A stretch of 64,000 bases of DNA from Pycnopodia helianthoides (lineage: Eukaryota; Echinodermata; Asteroidea; Forcipulatida; Asteriidae), in the NCBI GenBank assembly GCA_032158295.1, contig CM063249.1, positions 16,599,416-16,663,415 on the forward strand, read 5' to 3'. This document shows positions 1-12,056 of the stretch, one piece after another (the first letter of the stretch is position 1; every line of letters begins with the position of its first letter). A model generated the notes under the pieces. That model made no database searches. It was not told the origin of the DNA and saw only the letters and a list, made by a program, of their open reading frames with translations. A program made the position numbers and the translations under genes.

Positions 1-918
1 CGCCTGAAACGGGCTCGTCTTAATAACCCTGAAGGGCGCTTGTGACCAAGTCAATATTTTCGAGAGACACTCGAAAAGATCGCGTTATCCACGCTACAAC
101 TTAGCGAGCGGTTGTCGAGAGACCTATCCACCGGGCTAGAGTGTTCCAAGACAGCGTGATCACGCACACCAAAGCAGGCAGACCCGTGCTGTACGCCGTC
201 GCCAACCCCGTCACGTCGGGCCCCCCTGCCACAAAAATGCGTGGGAGGTATTTCCGTAGGCAAAGTAAATTGGCCGATAACTTTGGCCTGTTGAGGTTGT
301 TCTTCTCTCTCTCCCCCCCCCCCTTCTTCACCGGTGTTTTTATTTTCACGGATAGACGAGGCTCGTACCGCCCCATCATCGTTGAGTCTCTCCACCACTA
401 ACCACAGCCGCGTGGTCGGGCCGGTCGCCCCACTCCTTCAAGCAGCGATTGCCCTATTTGATTTTGCCGGTGTGTATACAACGACCGAGGCCGGTCAAGT
501 AGGGGGAAGGCAATGACACGCTCCTAGTCGGCCGGACAAAGATGGGCAAGATGGAATGTCAACTCGACTGTAACTCTTGAGCGATGTCTGCAAATGAATG
601 ATCGCCTTACGAGAGGGGGAGGAGAGGGGGGGGGCTACTTACAGCAGCCTGCTTTAGAGCACATTAGCTATCAGAACCCCCCTTTCGGTATCGCTGCCCC
701 TCTCTTCGTGCAAGAACCTGCTATTCGTCCATTTGCGCACGGAGTGTGTCGGTAGTGTGTGACCGCAATGCAGATTGGTCTTGAATCAACATGACTTGCT
801 TGTTGGTCGGCAGGGCCTAGTGGATCCTTGAGGGGTCCACCGTAAGAGGTATGATGCACAGTGGTCTCTTTGCAGAGAAACAAACACTGAATATGTAATT
901 GTTGACTTCTCCAGGACT
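1..918. other. No gene recognised; unique sequence with C-runs
   Basis: No coding character, RNA gene or mobile element is recognised here. The stretch holds a CT/poly-C tract near 305-323 and a G-rich purine tract near 616-635. The open frames on either strand are short and unremarkable. Confidence 0.5.
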
Positions 919-922
919 GAGA

Positions 923-987
<65 letters not shown>

Positions 988-1002
988 GGGGGAGGGAGAG
1001 AG
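919..1002. repeat. (GA)n microsatellite with a 16-base G run
   Basis: An almost pure GA dinucleotide array passes into an uninterrupted run of G at 977-992 and returns to GA-rich sequence. Apparent serine/leucine reading frames on the minus strand are translations of this repeat and are not genes. Confidence 0.95.
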
Positions 1003-1205
1003 TTGTGGATATAGAGTCGGCATGCAGCAAGCAACGAAATTGGGTTAATGGAATAAATAAATAGCGTAATTAGTGCAATCCAAAGTCACGGAGCAAATAA
1101 ACTAGCTCTGCGCGCAAAGCAGTAGCCATGGACTGACATGACTTCAGCCGAGTTTGTGCATTGGATTCAGACCAACACAATCTATATTAAAGATCCGGGC
1201 ATCCT

Positions 1206-1242
1206 CAGTGTGGTGAGACAGTGTGGTGAGACAGTGTGGTGA
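1206..1242. repeat. 13-bp tandem repeat, about 3 copies
   Basis: The unit CAGTGTGGTGAGA occurs twice in full and once truncated, without mismatches. It is a recent small tandem duplication with no evident function. Confidence 0.9.
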
Positions 1243-1670
1243 AAATGGACGGTACAAGCATTCAATTCAAACCGTTCACTTACGTCCATCCCAAATGAAA
1301 ACGTAAAAAATCAAGCCTTGAGGACTGAGTTATCGACAAGGTGTAAGAAGCAAACAAATGACGGCTCGGAGACGTCTTCAAGAAGCCTAGGCTTGTGACG
1401 AGAGAGAGAGATGCCTAGGATGTCCTTCCTCACCATGATTGGACGTAGTACAGTACAACGACAAGAAGAAGAAGAAGAACACACGAACAGTTGGAGCCAG
1501 ACAAAACCTTAAAAATGAAACCTTACAGATAAGCTAGAAAGCATGGAGAAAGGGCTTCCTCTATGGAAGCAGAGCACTCTGTGAAGACATGATTAGATCA
1601 TAGAGCTAGATTAGATCTACAATTATAAAACCATTATCAGTTAAGTGTCTTGCCCAAGAAAACAATTAGT

Positions 1671-1751
1671 GTCACAACCAGGATTCGAACCCACTCTGCC
1701 GACTCGGCCATCAGAACTTGGGTTCGTTGCCCTTGACCGCTCTTCCACGAC
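1671..1751 (-). mobile_element. tRNA-Leu-like sequence, probable SINE head
   Basis: Read on the minus strand, this 81-nt stretch has class II tRNA layout. The 5' acceptor half GTCGTGG can pair, largely by wobble, with the 3' half TTGTGAC. The anticodon-loop region contains CCAAGT, a long variable arm follows, and there is a perfect B-box GGTTCGAATCC. Beyond the 3' end comes a body with the motif CTTGGGCAAGACACTTAAC (down to about 1620), which resembles SINE bodies rather than a tRNA 3' flank. The T-stem has mismatches, so a working tRNA-Leu gene is unlikely. The SINE call is inference from layout and recalled families. Confidence 0.5.
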
Positions 1752-2149
1752 ATGCTAAATATAAGAAAGTAAGCTTTCCGATCGATTGACAAACACAAAA
1801 TTGTTTTAATCAATTAAAGTATTGCTTTGGCACAAGTTCAACAGCAATATTTCCACATTAACATGTACATTGTTTGCTTAACAAGTTTTGGTATATTCCA
1901 TGTTATCGATTGTATCTTTCTTTAAAGGTATTATACAGGACTGGCAAGGATAAAAAACATCATTGTTAAATTTTAGTCTGAAAGCTTACTGATTAGGAAG
2001 TTAATACTTCTAGAACCATTTTTTCCCCTGTGAAATATTTCCCTCTGAAATGAAGTCATAATTTTTTATTCGAAAAAAACTATATCTGAAAACCCAAACA
2101 AAAAAAAGCAACAGCTGATTTCGGTTGTTACAACCAAAGTTAAGGACAA

Positions 2150-2235
2150 TGCGTATTCATGCTGAGAAGAGTTCAAGACCAAATTTTCACAGGTTTGTTA
2201 ATTTATGTATATGGTTGATCACACAAAACGGCTCC
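2150..2235. mobile_element. Fragment of the TTAA-flanked MITE family
   Basis: A segment containing AATTTTCACAGGTTTGTTA and a following ATGTATATGGTTGATCACAC matches the distal part of the fuller elements at 41188-41564 and 51762-52076. Neither end is preserved, so it is a decayed fragment. Confidence 0.45.
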
Positions 2236-3191
2236 ACCAATCCTGTACTAACTTGTATCAATTCGGAGGGGGAGGGGGGTCTTGGAGGGCTCCTCTTTTT
2301 TGATGACGAGTGCCCTTCCGTGTAGATCCTCTGGTCAAATAGTGTATTGTCCAAAGAATTACAATAAATGTACGAATAAATAGATAAATAAACAACAACA
2401 AATTTAGGAATCATGGACAACTATGGACAACTTTTAAACTGAAATCACCTCCAAAATATATTTCATAATCTTCATGTCCATTTCATCGCTTCTTGTGTAA
2501 AAAGATGGAACCACCGAATGTCTCGCTGTGTCGGCCGCCCATAGAAGAGATATCACCCCATTGTTATCATTGGGGCTCGCCACAATGGGGTGACTATTTT
2601 CCCCAACATTCCACACTGTTATATTTAGACTTTTGTTACTGTCAAGTGTGAAATATTTGGCGTTCGGTGAATGAGATCGTAGCCGGCATTTGTATTTATG
2701 GCGCCGGTACGTATGGGCAAGTTACGTAGGCAAGTTACAAACTATTTTAGGCACAAAATATAAGCTGCACAGCACATATTATGTTTCCCGCACATTACAC
2801 GCACATTAATCCCCCCCCCCCAATAACTGTAATGTATCAGTCGTTGAATATTTAAATATATATACATATTTTTTCGATGACGCATTTCAAATTATCCTCC
2901 TTCTTGTTCGGTGATGTTTCTTTTCTTCCACGGTGGCGTTTAAAATGTAACACAAACAGGCCTACATTCCCAGGTACGACTTCACCCGGGATTGAAGGGT
3001 ATAGGTAGAGCCATATTGGGTTTTTTTCAGGATTCTTGGTTTTGACTTTAGTGTGTCTGGGGGAAAAAAGTACCCCATCAGGGGGTAAAGTCCTTGAATT
3101 GTATCGGAGGTCGTGAACTGCCGTGGTCTCTAATGCCCATATTCTACGGATCCGTTGCCCCTTTCAAAATTATTCTCACACTGTAGACTAA

Positions 3192-3597
3192 GGCAAGATT
3201 ATACTTTTGGTAATTGTCAAAGACCAGTATCCCCACTTGGGTGTATCCCCACTTGGGTGTATCCCAACATATACCTAAAATAACAAGTGTGTGGATTTTT
3301 TGCCTCAATTGGTCATGGAAGTTGCAAGAAAAGTATCGAAAAAAATTCACCCTTGCTGCATAGAATTGTGTGCTTTCAAATGCTTGCGAAAGGCTTCATG
3401 CCTGAAGCCTTTCTCAGATTCAAATATTTTAGTGAGAAATTACCTCTTTCTCAAAAACTACATTATTTCAGAGGGATTCGTTTCTCACAATGTTTTACAC
3501 TATCAGCAGCTCTCGGGTGCTCCTTACCAAGTAAGTATTCTCATGGTAATGTATTTCTTGAGTTATTACCAAAAGTATCCACTGCCTTTAAACATAT
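3192..3597. mobile_element. TTAA-flanked MITE (family B), 406 bp
   Basis: The ends are inverted: the left reads AGG...ACTTTTGGTAATTGTCAAAG and the right ends TTACCAAAAGTATCCACTGCCT followed by TTAA. The left target site is decayed to CTAA. A central hairpin is built on GGCTTCATGCCTGAAGCC. A 17-bp tandem duplication (CCCACTTGGGTGTATCC twice, near 3230-3265) explains its extra length relative to other copies. TTAA target duplication is the hallmark of the piggyBac superfamily; no transposase is encoded, so it is non-autonomous. Confidence 0.8.
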
Positions 3598-3675
3598 TCA
3601 ACCGGAAGTGGCATTTGCAAAATGAAAATGGCCTTGCCCCTTTCATGGACGGCATTCCGATGGCTACATGGATCC

Positions 3676-3840
3676 GGGGGTCGATTTCACAAAACTCTTC
3701 CTAACTTAGGACTAGTCCTAGGCAATGCTAAGAGATAGGACTAGTCCTAAGTATTGGTCCTAACTTTAGGACTAGTCCTATCTCTTAGCATTGCCTAGGA
3801 CTAGTCCTAAGTTAGGAAGAGTTTTGTGAAATCGACCCCC
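3676..3840. mobile_element. Perfect 165-bp palindromic MITE, copy 1
   Basis: Two 75-base arms are exact reverse complements around a 15-base loop. The termini read GGGGGTCGATTTCAC. Each arm carries the 16-base self-palindrome TTAGGACTAGTCCTAA, so the whole is a nest of palindromes able to form a cruciform or fold-back RNA. Two related copies lie at 19418-19576 and 63069-63227. It has no coding capacity. Imperfect direct repeats (TACATGGA) flank it at 3665-3672 and 3846-3853 and may be the target duplication, although they are a few bases away from the arms. Confidence 0.9.
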
Positions 3841-4159
3841 TCTCATACATGGACTCGGGTACAGGGCCAATGAAAACCCCAAAGCCGCCTGGAAAGGCTC
3901 TCAGCCCAAGGTTGGACTTGCACCAGGGTCCACGGAAATTAAAGACTCAGCGAAAAGAGCTGTCGATGCCACACTTACACCGACCAACCTTTTCGAAACC
4001 GTACAATTTTTCGAATAATTTTCGACAAGGTACCACAACGCTTTACAACAATAACAAATTACAACAATCAAGAATTAACAATACAAAGGAACGAGAAATA
4101 AATTAAAAAGCCTAGTAAGCAAAATAAGTCTGGAAAAGGTGAGTTTAAAGCAATGTTTT

Positions 4160-4420
4160 TGAGTTCAGTAAGTGAAATGGCATGACGTGTTTGATAAGGA
4201 AGACTGCTCCAAAGGTTTGGAGCAGCTGCATAAAAACCCTTTGGAAGATGCAGGGTATCTGGTTTGAGGTTTTGTGAGAATCCTTGTATCTGAGCTGGAA
4301 CGGAGTGTGCGATTGGGCTGGTAAGGAGTGATGAGCTCAGTAAGGTAAGGGGGGAGCAGTTTCATTCCAACATGTATACGTGATTGTTAACAACTTGAAG
4401 ATGATACGTTCGTGAATAGA
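4160..4420. repeat. Possible dispersed repeat (GGTTTGGAGCAGC motif)
   Basis: The stretch with CCAAAGGTTTGGAGCAGC, followed by TGAGCTGGAACGGAGTG and GAAGATGATACGTTCGTG, resembles from memory a dispersed non-coding repeat common in aquatic animal genomes. I see no ends, no second copy in this window and no protein. The identity is unverified. Confidence 0.3.
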
Positions 4421-5804
4421 ATTGATGATGGGTAGTTTGTTTCTGCATGGTAAAGCATGGAATGAGGATACCTTCTATAAGACGATATTCTACTCTTTCT
4501 TAAAATGTCACAAACATTGGAATTCTTTTTTCTTTTTGTTGTTGTGGTTGTCCGTGCGTGGTAGTAAGCGTAGTGTATCAATCCTCGGTTGAGATGTTGC
4601 CTGCTGGTGTGAATTTAAGCAATACATGATACAGTAGGGAATATGGAGGGACAGTCACCTGATACCAGCCCTTGCGTGTACGCGTAACAAGATCACAATA
4701 GAGTCTGGTTCCTAGACGTTACAGAAAATGATTGAACCGATCTACACGGAAGGAGCACACTGATCATTCAACCTGGTATCGTTTATCACTGATTGGCAAT
4801 GGCACCTCAGCACAACAGAATGTTGGCATCAAGACGCAAGATAGCGGATCTTCCGGCCCACCCGGGGGAATCCCCCTTACCCTCAACGTATCACCCCCTA
4901 CGTCATCACCATCCCTCATCCTCGGTCACACACCAGGTGGAAAGCCTAACACGTATTTTCTCGAGCGGTTTTCACTTTGGCTTTGCATCCCCACGAATCA
5001 TCATCGCCGCGGCTACACAGCTTCACTGCTATTAGCAGCATCAAGCTGGCCGGGGCCGGGGCGACTTCGTTCTCCCGGTGCAATTCCCACGCCGGTCGTA
5101 GCCGGCGTGTCGACCGCATTCCGGGGAGCGTGATGACCCCCAAACCCGGTCGCCACGTCAATCCCTGAACTATGTTCATCAATTGCTCTGGATGTTGTTT
5201 GGGGTTGTGTTAAATGCGCACAAGTTCATGTTCGACCTACAACTTCTGGATCAAAGAGTGGCTGGCTACATTGCCACCAGAGACCCCCTCCCCGAACAGC
5301 AACCGCAGTTTCCATCATATTGTAAAGGCACGGTCATGACGTCATTGCTAACAAAAGCCCCAATTCATCTGCAAAAAAGGTTCTGCATCACAGACAAATA
5401 ACGTGACGCAGACGTACAATACGGGTTAGCATTATTGCACAATGGCGTCGTACTTCAGTGGTTCAAAGCTACAAATCTTTAAATTGTTAAATGGTTCTCA
5501 GCATTTACGAGTCAGTTATCTTTTTAAGACTGATGCCCCCCCCCCAACCACCACCGCCAAACCACGAAGGAAGATGTGAAATTGTCAGTCCCCCCCTTGC
5601 GACACTCTTAAGTACAAGCCAGATTTAATCAACCACAGAATTAAAACATATTAAATATAACCCATAAAAACGGCGTTCGCTTTATGGTTTTAATATCAAT
5701 CAATGGATTGAATAGCACATGGCGCCGCTGCGAATTCGAAACACCCTCATACGATATTGCACTTTCGCAAGATACCATCACGCATAGGAGCTTTCGTTTT
5801 TACA

Positions 5805-5807
<3 letters not shown>
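4421..5807. other. No gene recognised
   Basis: Unique sequence. It holds a GC-rich hairpin (CACGCCGG/CCGGCGTG, 5088-5109, 6-base loop), a perfect CRE motif TGACGTCA at 5337-5344 and a C-run near 5537. The open frames over 4732-5168 follow GC-rich sequence and show no recognisable domain. Confidence 0.45.

Positions 5808-5847
<40 letters not shown>
5808..5847. repeat. (CT)n microsatellite
   Basis: A pure TC dinucleotide run of about 40 bases. Serine/leucine-rich frames that cross it are artefacts. Confidence 0.95.
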
Positions 5848-5850
<3 letters not shown>

Positions 5851-7843
5851 TCTTTGCAAGACAGAAAAAAACCATTTATGGGACTCCGGGGAACCGCCAG
5901 GAAAATAGGAAAGAAGTGGAAAGCAGTCCACGAGGCATCGTTAGTGTGCCCCGAGCACCGGTAACTTATCGTAAATTGGCAGCGGGCTACACCTGTGGTG
6001 CTAAGCCGTCTTGCTCCGTCACCGCTCGGCCGATGTCGCGGTCGACGCCTCTGCTCTCTCTCTCTTTTCCCCACCTCGTTTTTTTTTTTTTTTTAAAGAT
6101 GGCACGATGGATATGTAAAAAGTAAATCACAACCCCTTTTTTCAAAGAAGGCAGGATTTGTGTTTTTTTTTTTTTTTTTTTAAATTGAATTGATAGGCCT
6201 ACTGCTCCTTTCTGAGTTGGGTATTGTTCTCTTTAAATCATAAACATTATAAATTAATTAACAAAAATAAGGTTGACATTTTTGTTGATACAGAACAAGA
6301 ATCAAACGCCACATGATGTACCTTCATTTAAAGACGAATCGGTACCTTCAAAATGAGGTTGTTGGAGGGGAAATTGAATTAGAAGCATTACGATCCTTAA
6401 AAAAAAATTACCCGAAAACTTCGTCTCCAAGATTGTTTTCAAGGGATACGAAAGTAGCATCCATGAGGCCTAGTACTTGTTCTCTATACGTGAGATCCTG
6501 ACAGAATTTGAAAATAATGGATTGCCGAGATCACTCACGTCAACAACCGTCAACAACTCGCAAGAAATGACTAGCTCGTGCCGAATAATGACCGGGTAAT
6601 GCTTGATTAGGCTCGAATCATCGTGGACACCACCGCACTTTGCACACCTTATCTTGTTTGGTAAAAATAAATAAAAATGTGCGGAATGACTTGAGAAGCA
6701 CCGCCCGAATCTTCTCACTATACACGGGTTCAAATCATGACAAGAAGATGAAGTCATCAACTCCGGAGAGAAACGTCAATCCAACATTTTGACAGAGTTG
6801 CGTATCGACACCTGACTTGATCGTCACATATAGAATATATCTTTCAAGGAGGTTACCATTATGAAAGACAAAACGAGGCACCGCGGCATTCTATATTAGA
6901 ATCATGTAAAGTACACCGTGGTAAATTCACACGCAAAGATTCGTGCCTTGTTTTCGAGAATACACCAAACAACCAAAAACAAACATGTTTTAATTCGCAC
7001 TGGTTTATCTAATTTAAACGCGGAAAACCGAATGACCTTTTAAGGTCATGCATTCACATCATCATAATCTGGCAGCAAAATACCAGCAAAACTCCGTGGC
7101 ATTATAATCGCTATTCCTTATACATGCAAGAGGGACGCTTTCAATGATAAAGATAGTCCTCCTCCCCTACAAAAAAATGAGGTTAATTTGCAAGTGCGTA
7201 TAATATCTTTAAGTCGAGAAAACAGGGGCGAACTTGCACCGGCGCCCCCTGGGGACGGTTACCGCTAATGCGAACAAGAGTAAGATATATAAATCACGGT
7301 GGGCTGAGAAGAAAACTGGGACCGGGAACAACGGCCTCATTTAAACTACGCCAAGACAGAGGCAGTTTGAGAAATGGAGATGGCTCCCTCTATGTTGAGA
7401 AGTGGACAACATGTCTGTTAAAGAGAGAGCGCCAGACTATTAGTTACAGCCTTGCTGCATGGATAAGTGGGTTAAGTTAGTGGGGAAAATACAGTGGCGT
7501 AAAAAAGGTTAAATTAGAAAAGTTTTTGTAAATTGTCAACTTTTTGTATCAGGTAAAAGTTTAAAAACTGTTGAAGGCTGTACCTGAAATTCAATATGAT
7601 CCGAGTTGTGAGTTTTGACCGTGGTGATCACAAGATGCTAACAATTAACATAAATAAAATGTCTACTCGAAAAGATCTTAATCTACACGCAAACTTTGTA
7701 TCGTGATTTTTAACTCGGTGTAATTAGCTCTCGAGGATTTGATACAGAATCGAAAGGAATCCGATGAGATGGTTGAAGCTTTTCAGTGTGTGGCAAAATA
7801 ACTATAACTGGTCAATTTGCGTGCGGGTTGCCGGGGGGAGGAG
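5848..7843. other. No gene recognised; poly-T tracts
   Basis: T-runs lie at 6079-6095 and 6163-6181. The rest is AT-rich unique sequence with no supported gene, RNA or complete repeat. Confidence 0.45.
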
Positions 7844-7960
7844 TGTTGGCTCTGAGAAGAGCCGGGTGTGCCTCGACGTTTCGAACAGTATACGCTGCTC
7901 GTCTTCAGGAGACTACGTCGAAACGTCGAGACCACACCGTAGCTCTTTTCAGAGCCAACA
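7844..7960. mobile_element. 117-bp inverted-repeat element
   Basis: The left end TGTTGGCTCTGAGAAGAGCC and the right end GAGCTCTTTTCAGAGCCAACA form terminal inverted repeats about 43 bases long. These run inward to a shared CTCGACGTTTCGA core. The spacer (about 30 bases) contains CGTCTTCAGGAGAC, itself a partial palindrome. The element is MITE-like, with no coding capacity and only one copy seen in this window. Confidence 0.75.
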
Positions 7961-9019
7961 CACTTCCCTGAGAAGAGAATCCTTTTCGAAAATGTCGTGT
8001 CAAATTCCAAACATGGTGTTGTTACTCCCGCCCCCAACCCAACCCAACCCAACCCCCCCCCAATAATTTTATTGTGCAGCAGTTGTTTTGTGTTGCCGCA
8101 CACGTAACTTCGTCCCGACCAGCTGCACCAACACTGTCAACACGGTGTTTCACTCCACACGCCGCGGCCCGAAGGATACACAATTTCCTTATTATTGCTG
8201 CCCAAAAATCATAAAATATAATATGATGAAAAAAAAAAAAGAGCGAGAGAGGTGACCATTAAATACAATGACGGCTAAAAAAAACATGACACATCCAATT
8301 GATATCAACGGATGGGCAGCCTTCAGATCCCGTAGGTCGAGGGGGGCTGCGGGACAACACCAACAAGGTATCCGATATAACACCTGTCCATTCGATTGAT
8401 TACATTGACTGATTTATAATCGATGATTTGATGAGAAGCAATATTTGGAATAACAAGTACTAATGTGAGAACCGGCCTACTTCCGAAATAGGGCGACCTC
8501 CATTCTTTACTTTTTCGGAGGCGCTAAACTCAGCTGCTGTACAAATTAAGACTCTCTTTGTCAGCATAAGAAGAAGAAGAAAAAAAAAACACCAACCGTT
8601 TCTTAAATCACATCTGGACGAACTTGTAACATTGTTTCGAGACGGTCCAAAAAAAAAAACCGCCGCGTCTTCTCAGGGTATATACAATCACTCGGCACTG
8701 GAAAAACAATTTTGGTAACAATATTCGTGTAGTGTATCTACAATAACATGCAGTCGCACGTCAAGCGTGCGTTGATACGATCGGTGTATAAAAAAACAAC
8801 ACGGATACATCTCGTGAGAAGACAAACATACACTCGGTTGCAGCAGGGGCCATCCACCGAGCAGTGGAGCCCCCCGGGTCACGCCAGCCTAAACCCACAC
8901 CGTGCCGGGTGATGACAAGCGGGTGCACGGCTGCAACTGTTTGAAAGCTCATCACAAAAAAAAAAAAAAAAAAAAATTCCCCCACCGGATTTCACGGTGT
9001 TTCGCGTCAGAGCCTGTGC

Positions 9020-9021
<2 letters not shown>
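7961..9021. other. No gene recognised; homopolymers
   Basis: The stretch holds a CCCAACCCAACCC/poly-C tract near 8030-8063, short A-runs near 8229 and 8650, and a 21-base A-run at 8956-8976. No gene is supported. Confidence 0.45.
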
Positions 9022-9059
<38 letters not shown>

Positions 9060-9131
9060 AGAGGAAGTCCATGGCCATGTGTGAAAACAATTAACAAGAG
9101 AGAGAGAAAGAAAGAGAGAGAGAGAGAGAGA
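9022..9131. repeat. Two (GA)n microsatellites
   Basis: GA arrays at 9023-9056 and 9097-9130 are separated by 40 bases of unique sequence. They are probably one interrupted array. Confidence 0.9.
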
Positions 9132-10729
9132 AATAAGTCATATATTCCACATCTAGGATTTGACTGTAATTTATTTTTAAAGCCACAGTAATAACATTCA
9201 GGGCGGAAGGTTACGACGGTTGGCGACGAGGGGACTTATCCGCGCCGTGGTCTCACCCCGCCGGCGGCTTTGTACGTTCTCCCAATCGTACACCACATGA
9301 AAGTTATAGTCTTGCTCACCGATACACCAGAGCGGTCAGTACACGGGGGCTGTATCGGTGGTGACTGACAACCTAAACCTGCCGAGTGTCCAAAGTGCTA
9401 TGCTGCGGAGACCGCCGTCCTCTTATATACCACATTCATTTCACGGTTGCTTACGATTCGACCGCGAGAACGTCAATTTCGTTAGCGGGGGGATCTGCCC
9501 ACGGAACACCCTCCCAAACACTCTGCCGGTGAGAACCCTGTTTTTTTTCCCCCTTCTTCTGCGGGGGGGGGGGGGTAGTGTCCTCTTTCACTCTACTACT
9601 AGCTTGAGTTGCGTGTCACCCACCAGCAAATGGTGGTTCATGTTTCTCACACAGTATGGTTTACAACATTTACCTTTCTGGAAAACAATTAACATGGTTG
9701 TAGAAGCCGAGGGAGTGCGGAGTCCCGAGGAAAAAAATAATGAGGTCTTGGAAAGGTTGAAGTGCAATTCTAGGCTAAATATTGTTATTGAAAGGCCTCG
9801 CAGGTATTTTCGTGTTGTGCAACACCATGAGCTCCGTTTTATTTCGTGACAAAAAAGTGTTCCATTAAAGCTGGTATCAGATAAAGTTACGTTGGTAACC
9901 TTACATCTCATCAGTGTCTAAACGGATCGGCAAGTTTAATCAGACTGGTCCACACGTTGCCAAAGGGTTCCCCTCAATATAAAACTTCACAGAGGCGGGA
10001 ACCTTGACAATTGTTTGAGGCCAAAACACAGATCCTTTGCCATTCGATTGGACAATCGCACACCACGTGTCCACACAGTCACGTCATTAGTATGACGTGT
10101 TACTCTTATCATCCAAAACAAAAACGACACAAAGAAGTCCATCCCTTTACAGTCTTTATCCTTTAACATACGTATACAAACTAAACTGACCCGGGGACGA
10201 GGTTGAATCCCACATGGCATATGCAGAAATTAAATCGAATACTAGGTAACACCACCGCCTTTAACCTCAAACCACACAATGAACCAGACGCTATTATATG
10301 CATCGACGATGGATACAAGATCGACGTAATCGATTATCATGGGGCGATTTCTTCGCAGTCTGGAAACCTTTGGTGTGAACTATTTTTTCACAATGACTTT
10401 AATTGAGTACTCTCTCGCTTTAACAAAGTGCTTCAAAATGCGACTTAATCGGCCTAACACAAGCTGGCATAGAACTTGGAAAGTCACAGGGCTTGCCATT
10501 ATTTTGTACATTAGCCAAATGGACCGACAGATTGCCGTTTCACTGTAATGGCCCCATAAAATTGTCACACAGGTTTCATGTCTCATCAAGTTTCCTTATC
10601 TTAATAACAATTTGTATGATGTTTTATTTGAAACAACATGAACGATTCCTGCACCCATTTTTGAGAATCCTCGACAGAACAATACCTATTGTTGCACACA
10701 TGATTGTTGGGTTGAAATGAGTACAGCTC
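9132..10729. other. No gene recognised; one stem-loop
   Basis: A perfect 10-base inverted pair CACCGATACA/TGTATCGGTG spans 9318-9361 with a 24-base loop. A 13-base G-run lies at 9563-9575. A 163-codon frame across 9358-9849 owes part of its length to T and G homopolymers and resembles no protein I know. Confidence 0.45.
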
Positions 10730-12056
10730 CGAGAACTCCAAGAACAAGCCTTTATGTAGTCAGTTTTGAGAAGTGATGAACAAGCCTACTGGTAGCTTCG
10801 AGAAACAATTAACAATGACCAACATGCATAGCTTTGAGAACGATGAACAAGCCAACTTGAAGAGCTATATAAATAAGCCAACATGTAGCTTTGAGAAGCA
10901 ATGAGCAAGCCAACATGTAGCTTTGAGAAGCAATGAGCAAGCCAAACATGTAGCTTTGAGAAGCAATGAGCAAGCCAACATTAGCTTGGAGAAGCAATGA
11001 GCAAGCAAACATGTAGCTTTGAGAAGCAATGAGCAAGCCAACATATAGCTTGGAAGCAACGAGCAAGCAAACATGTATAGCTTTGAGCAGCAATGAGCAA
11101 GCCAACATGTGCTTGGAAGCAATGAGCAAGCCAACATGTAGCTTTGAGAAGCAATGAGCAAGCAACATGTAGCTTTGAGAAGCAATGAGCAAGCCAACAT
11201 ATAGCTTGGAAGCAACGAGCAAGCAAACATGTATAGCTTTGAGCAAGCAACGAGCAAGCAAACATGTATAGCTTTGAGAAGCAATGAGCAAGCCAACATG
11301 TAGCTTGAGAAGCAATGAGCAAGCCAACATATAGCTTTGGGAAGCAAATCAAGCAAGCAAACAAGCTATTTGCTTTGAGAGCAATGAAGCAACCAACATG
11401 ATAGCTTTGGGAGAAGCAACAAGCAAGCAAACATGTATTTGCTTTGAGAAGCAATGACAACCACATGTAGCTTTGAGAAGCATGAGCAAGCCAACATGTA
11501 GATTCGAAGTTGAAAGGCCAATGAACAAAACCAACATTTGCTTTGGAACGCAATGAGCAAGCCATCATGTGCTTGAGAAGCAATGACAAGCCAAACATGT
11601 AGCTTTGAGAAGCAATGGGAACAAACAACATGTTGCTTTTGGAAGCAATGAGCAAGCCAACATGTCGCTTGGGAAGCAATGGAACAAGCCATCATGTATC
11701 TTTGAGTAGCAATGAACAAACCAACATGTAGCTCTGAGAAGCAATGGGCAAGCCAACATTTAGCTTCGAGAAGCAATGAACAAGCCAACATGTAGCTTTG
11801 AGAGGCAAACAAGCCAACATTTAGCTTCGAGAAGCAATGAGCAAGCCACATGTAGCTTTGGAAGTAAAACAATGTGAACAAACAACCAACTTGAGCTTTT
11901 GGAAGCAATGAGCAAGCCAACATTTTAGCTTCGAGAAGCAATGAACAAGCCAACATGTAGCTTTGAGAAGCAATGAAAGTAGCTTTGAGAGGCAATGAGC
12001 AAGCCAACATAGCTTCGAGAGGCAATGAACAGCCAACATGTTACTCTGAGAAGCCA
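10730..12056. repeat. 32-bp minisatellite, about 40 diverged copies
   Basis: The basic unit is AAGCAATGAGCAAGCCAACATGTAGCTTTGAG (written in two parts: AAGCAATGAGCAAGCC then AACATGTAGCTTTGAG). Copies vary by single substitutions and many one- to four-base indels. A higher-order period is visible: a run of variant monomers starting near 11041 recurs near 11197, about 156 bases (five monomers) later. Copies toward 10730 and 12056 are more diverged than those in the middle, as expected for unequal-exchange arrays. Minus-strand frames rich in LLIASQSYM and ACSLLLKA are translations of the unit in different frames, since 32 is not a multiple of 3. Confidence 0.95.

Noticed and set aside
9358..9849. 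163-codon frame
   Set aside because: It starts on a GTG codon, is extended through T and G homopolymers, and shows no domain or codon-bias cue.
10730..12056. CRISPR-like array of 32-base repeats
   Set aside because: Repeats are directly abutting with no spacers and diverge freely; the host is eukaryotic. It is a minisatellite.
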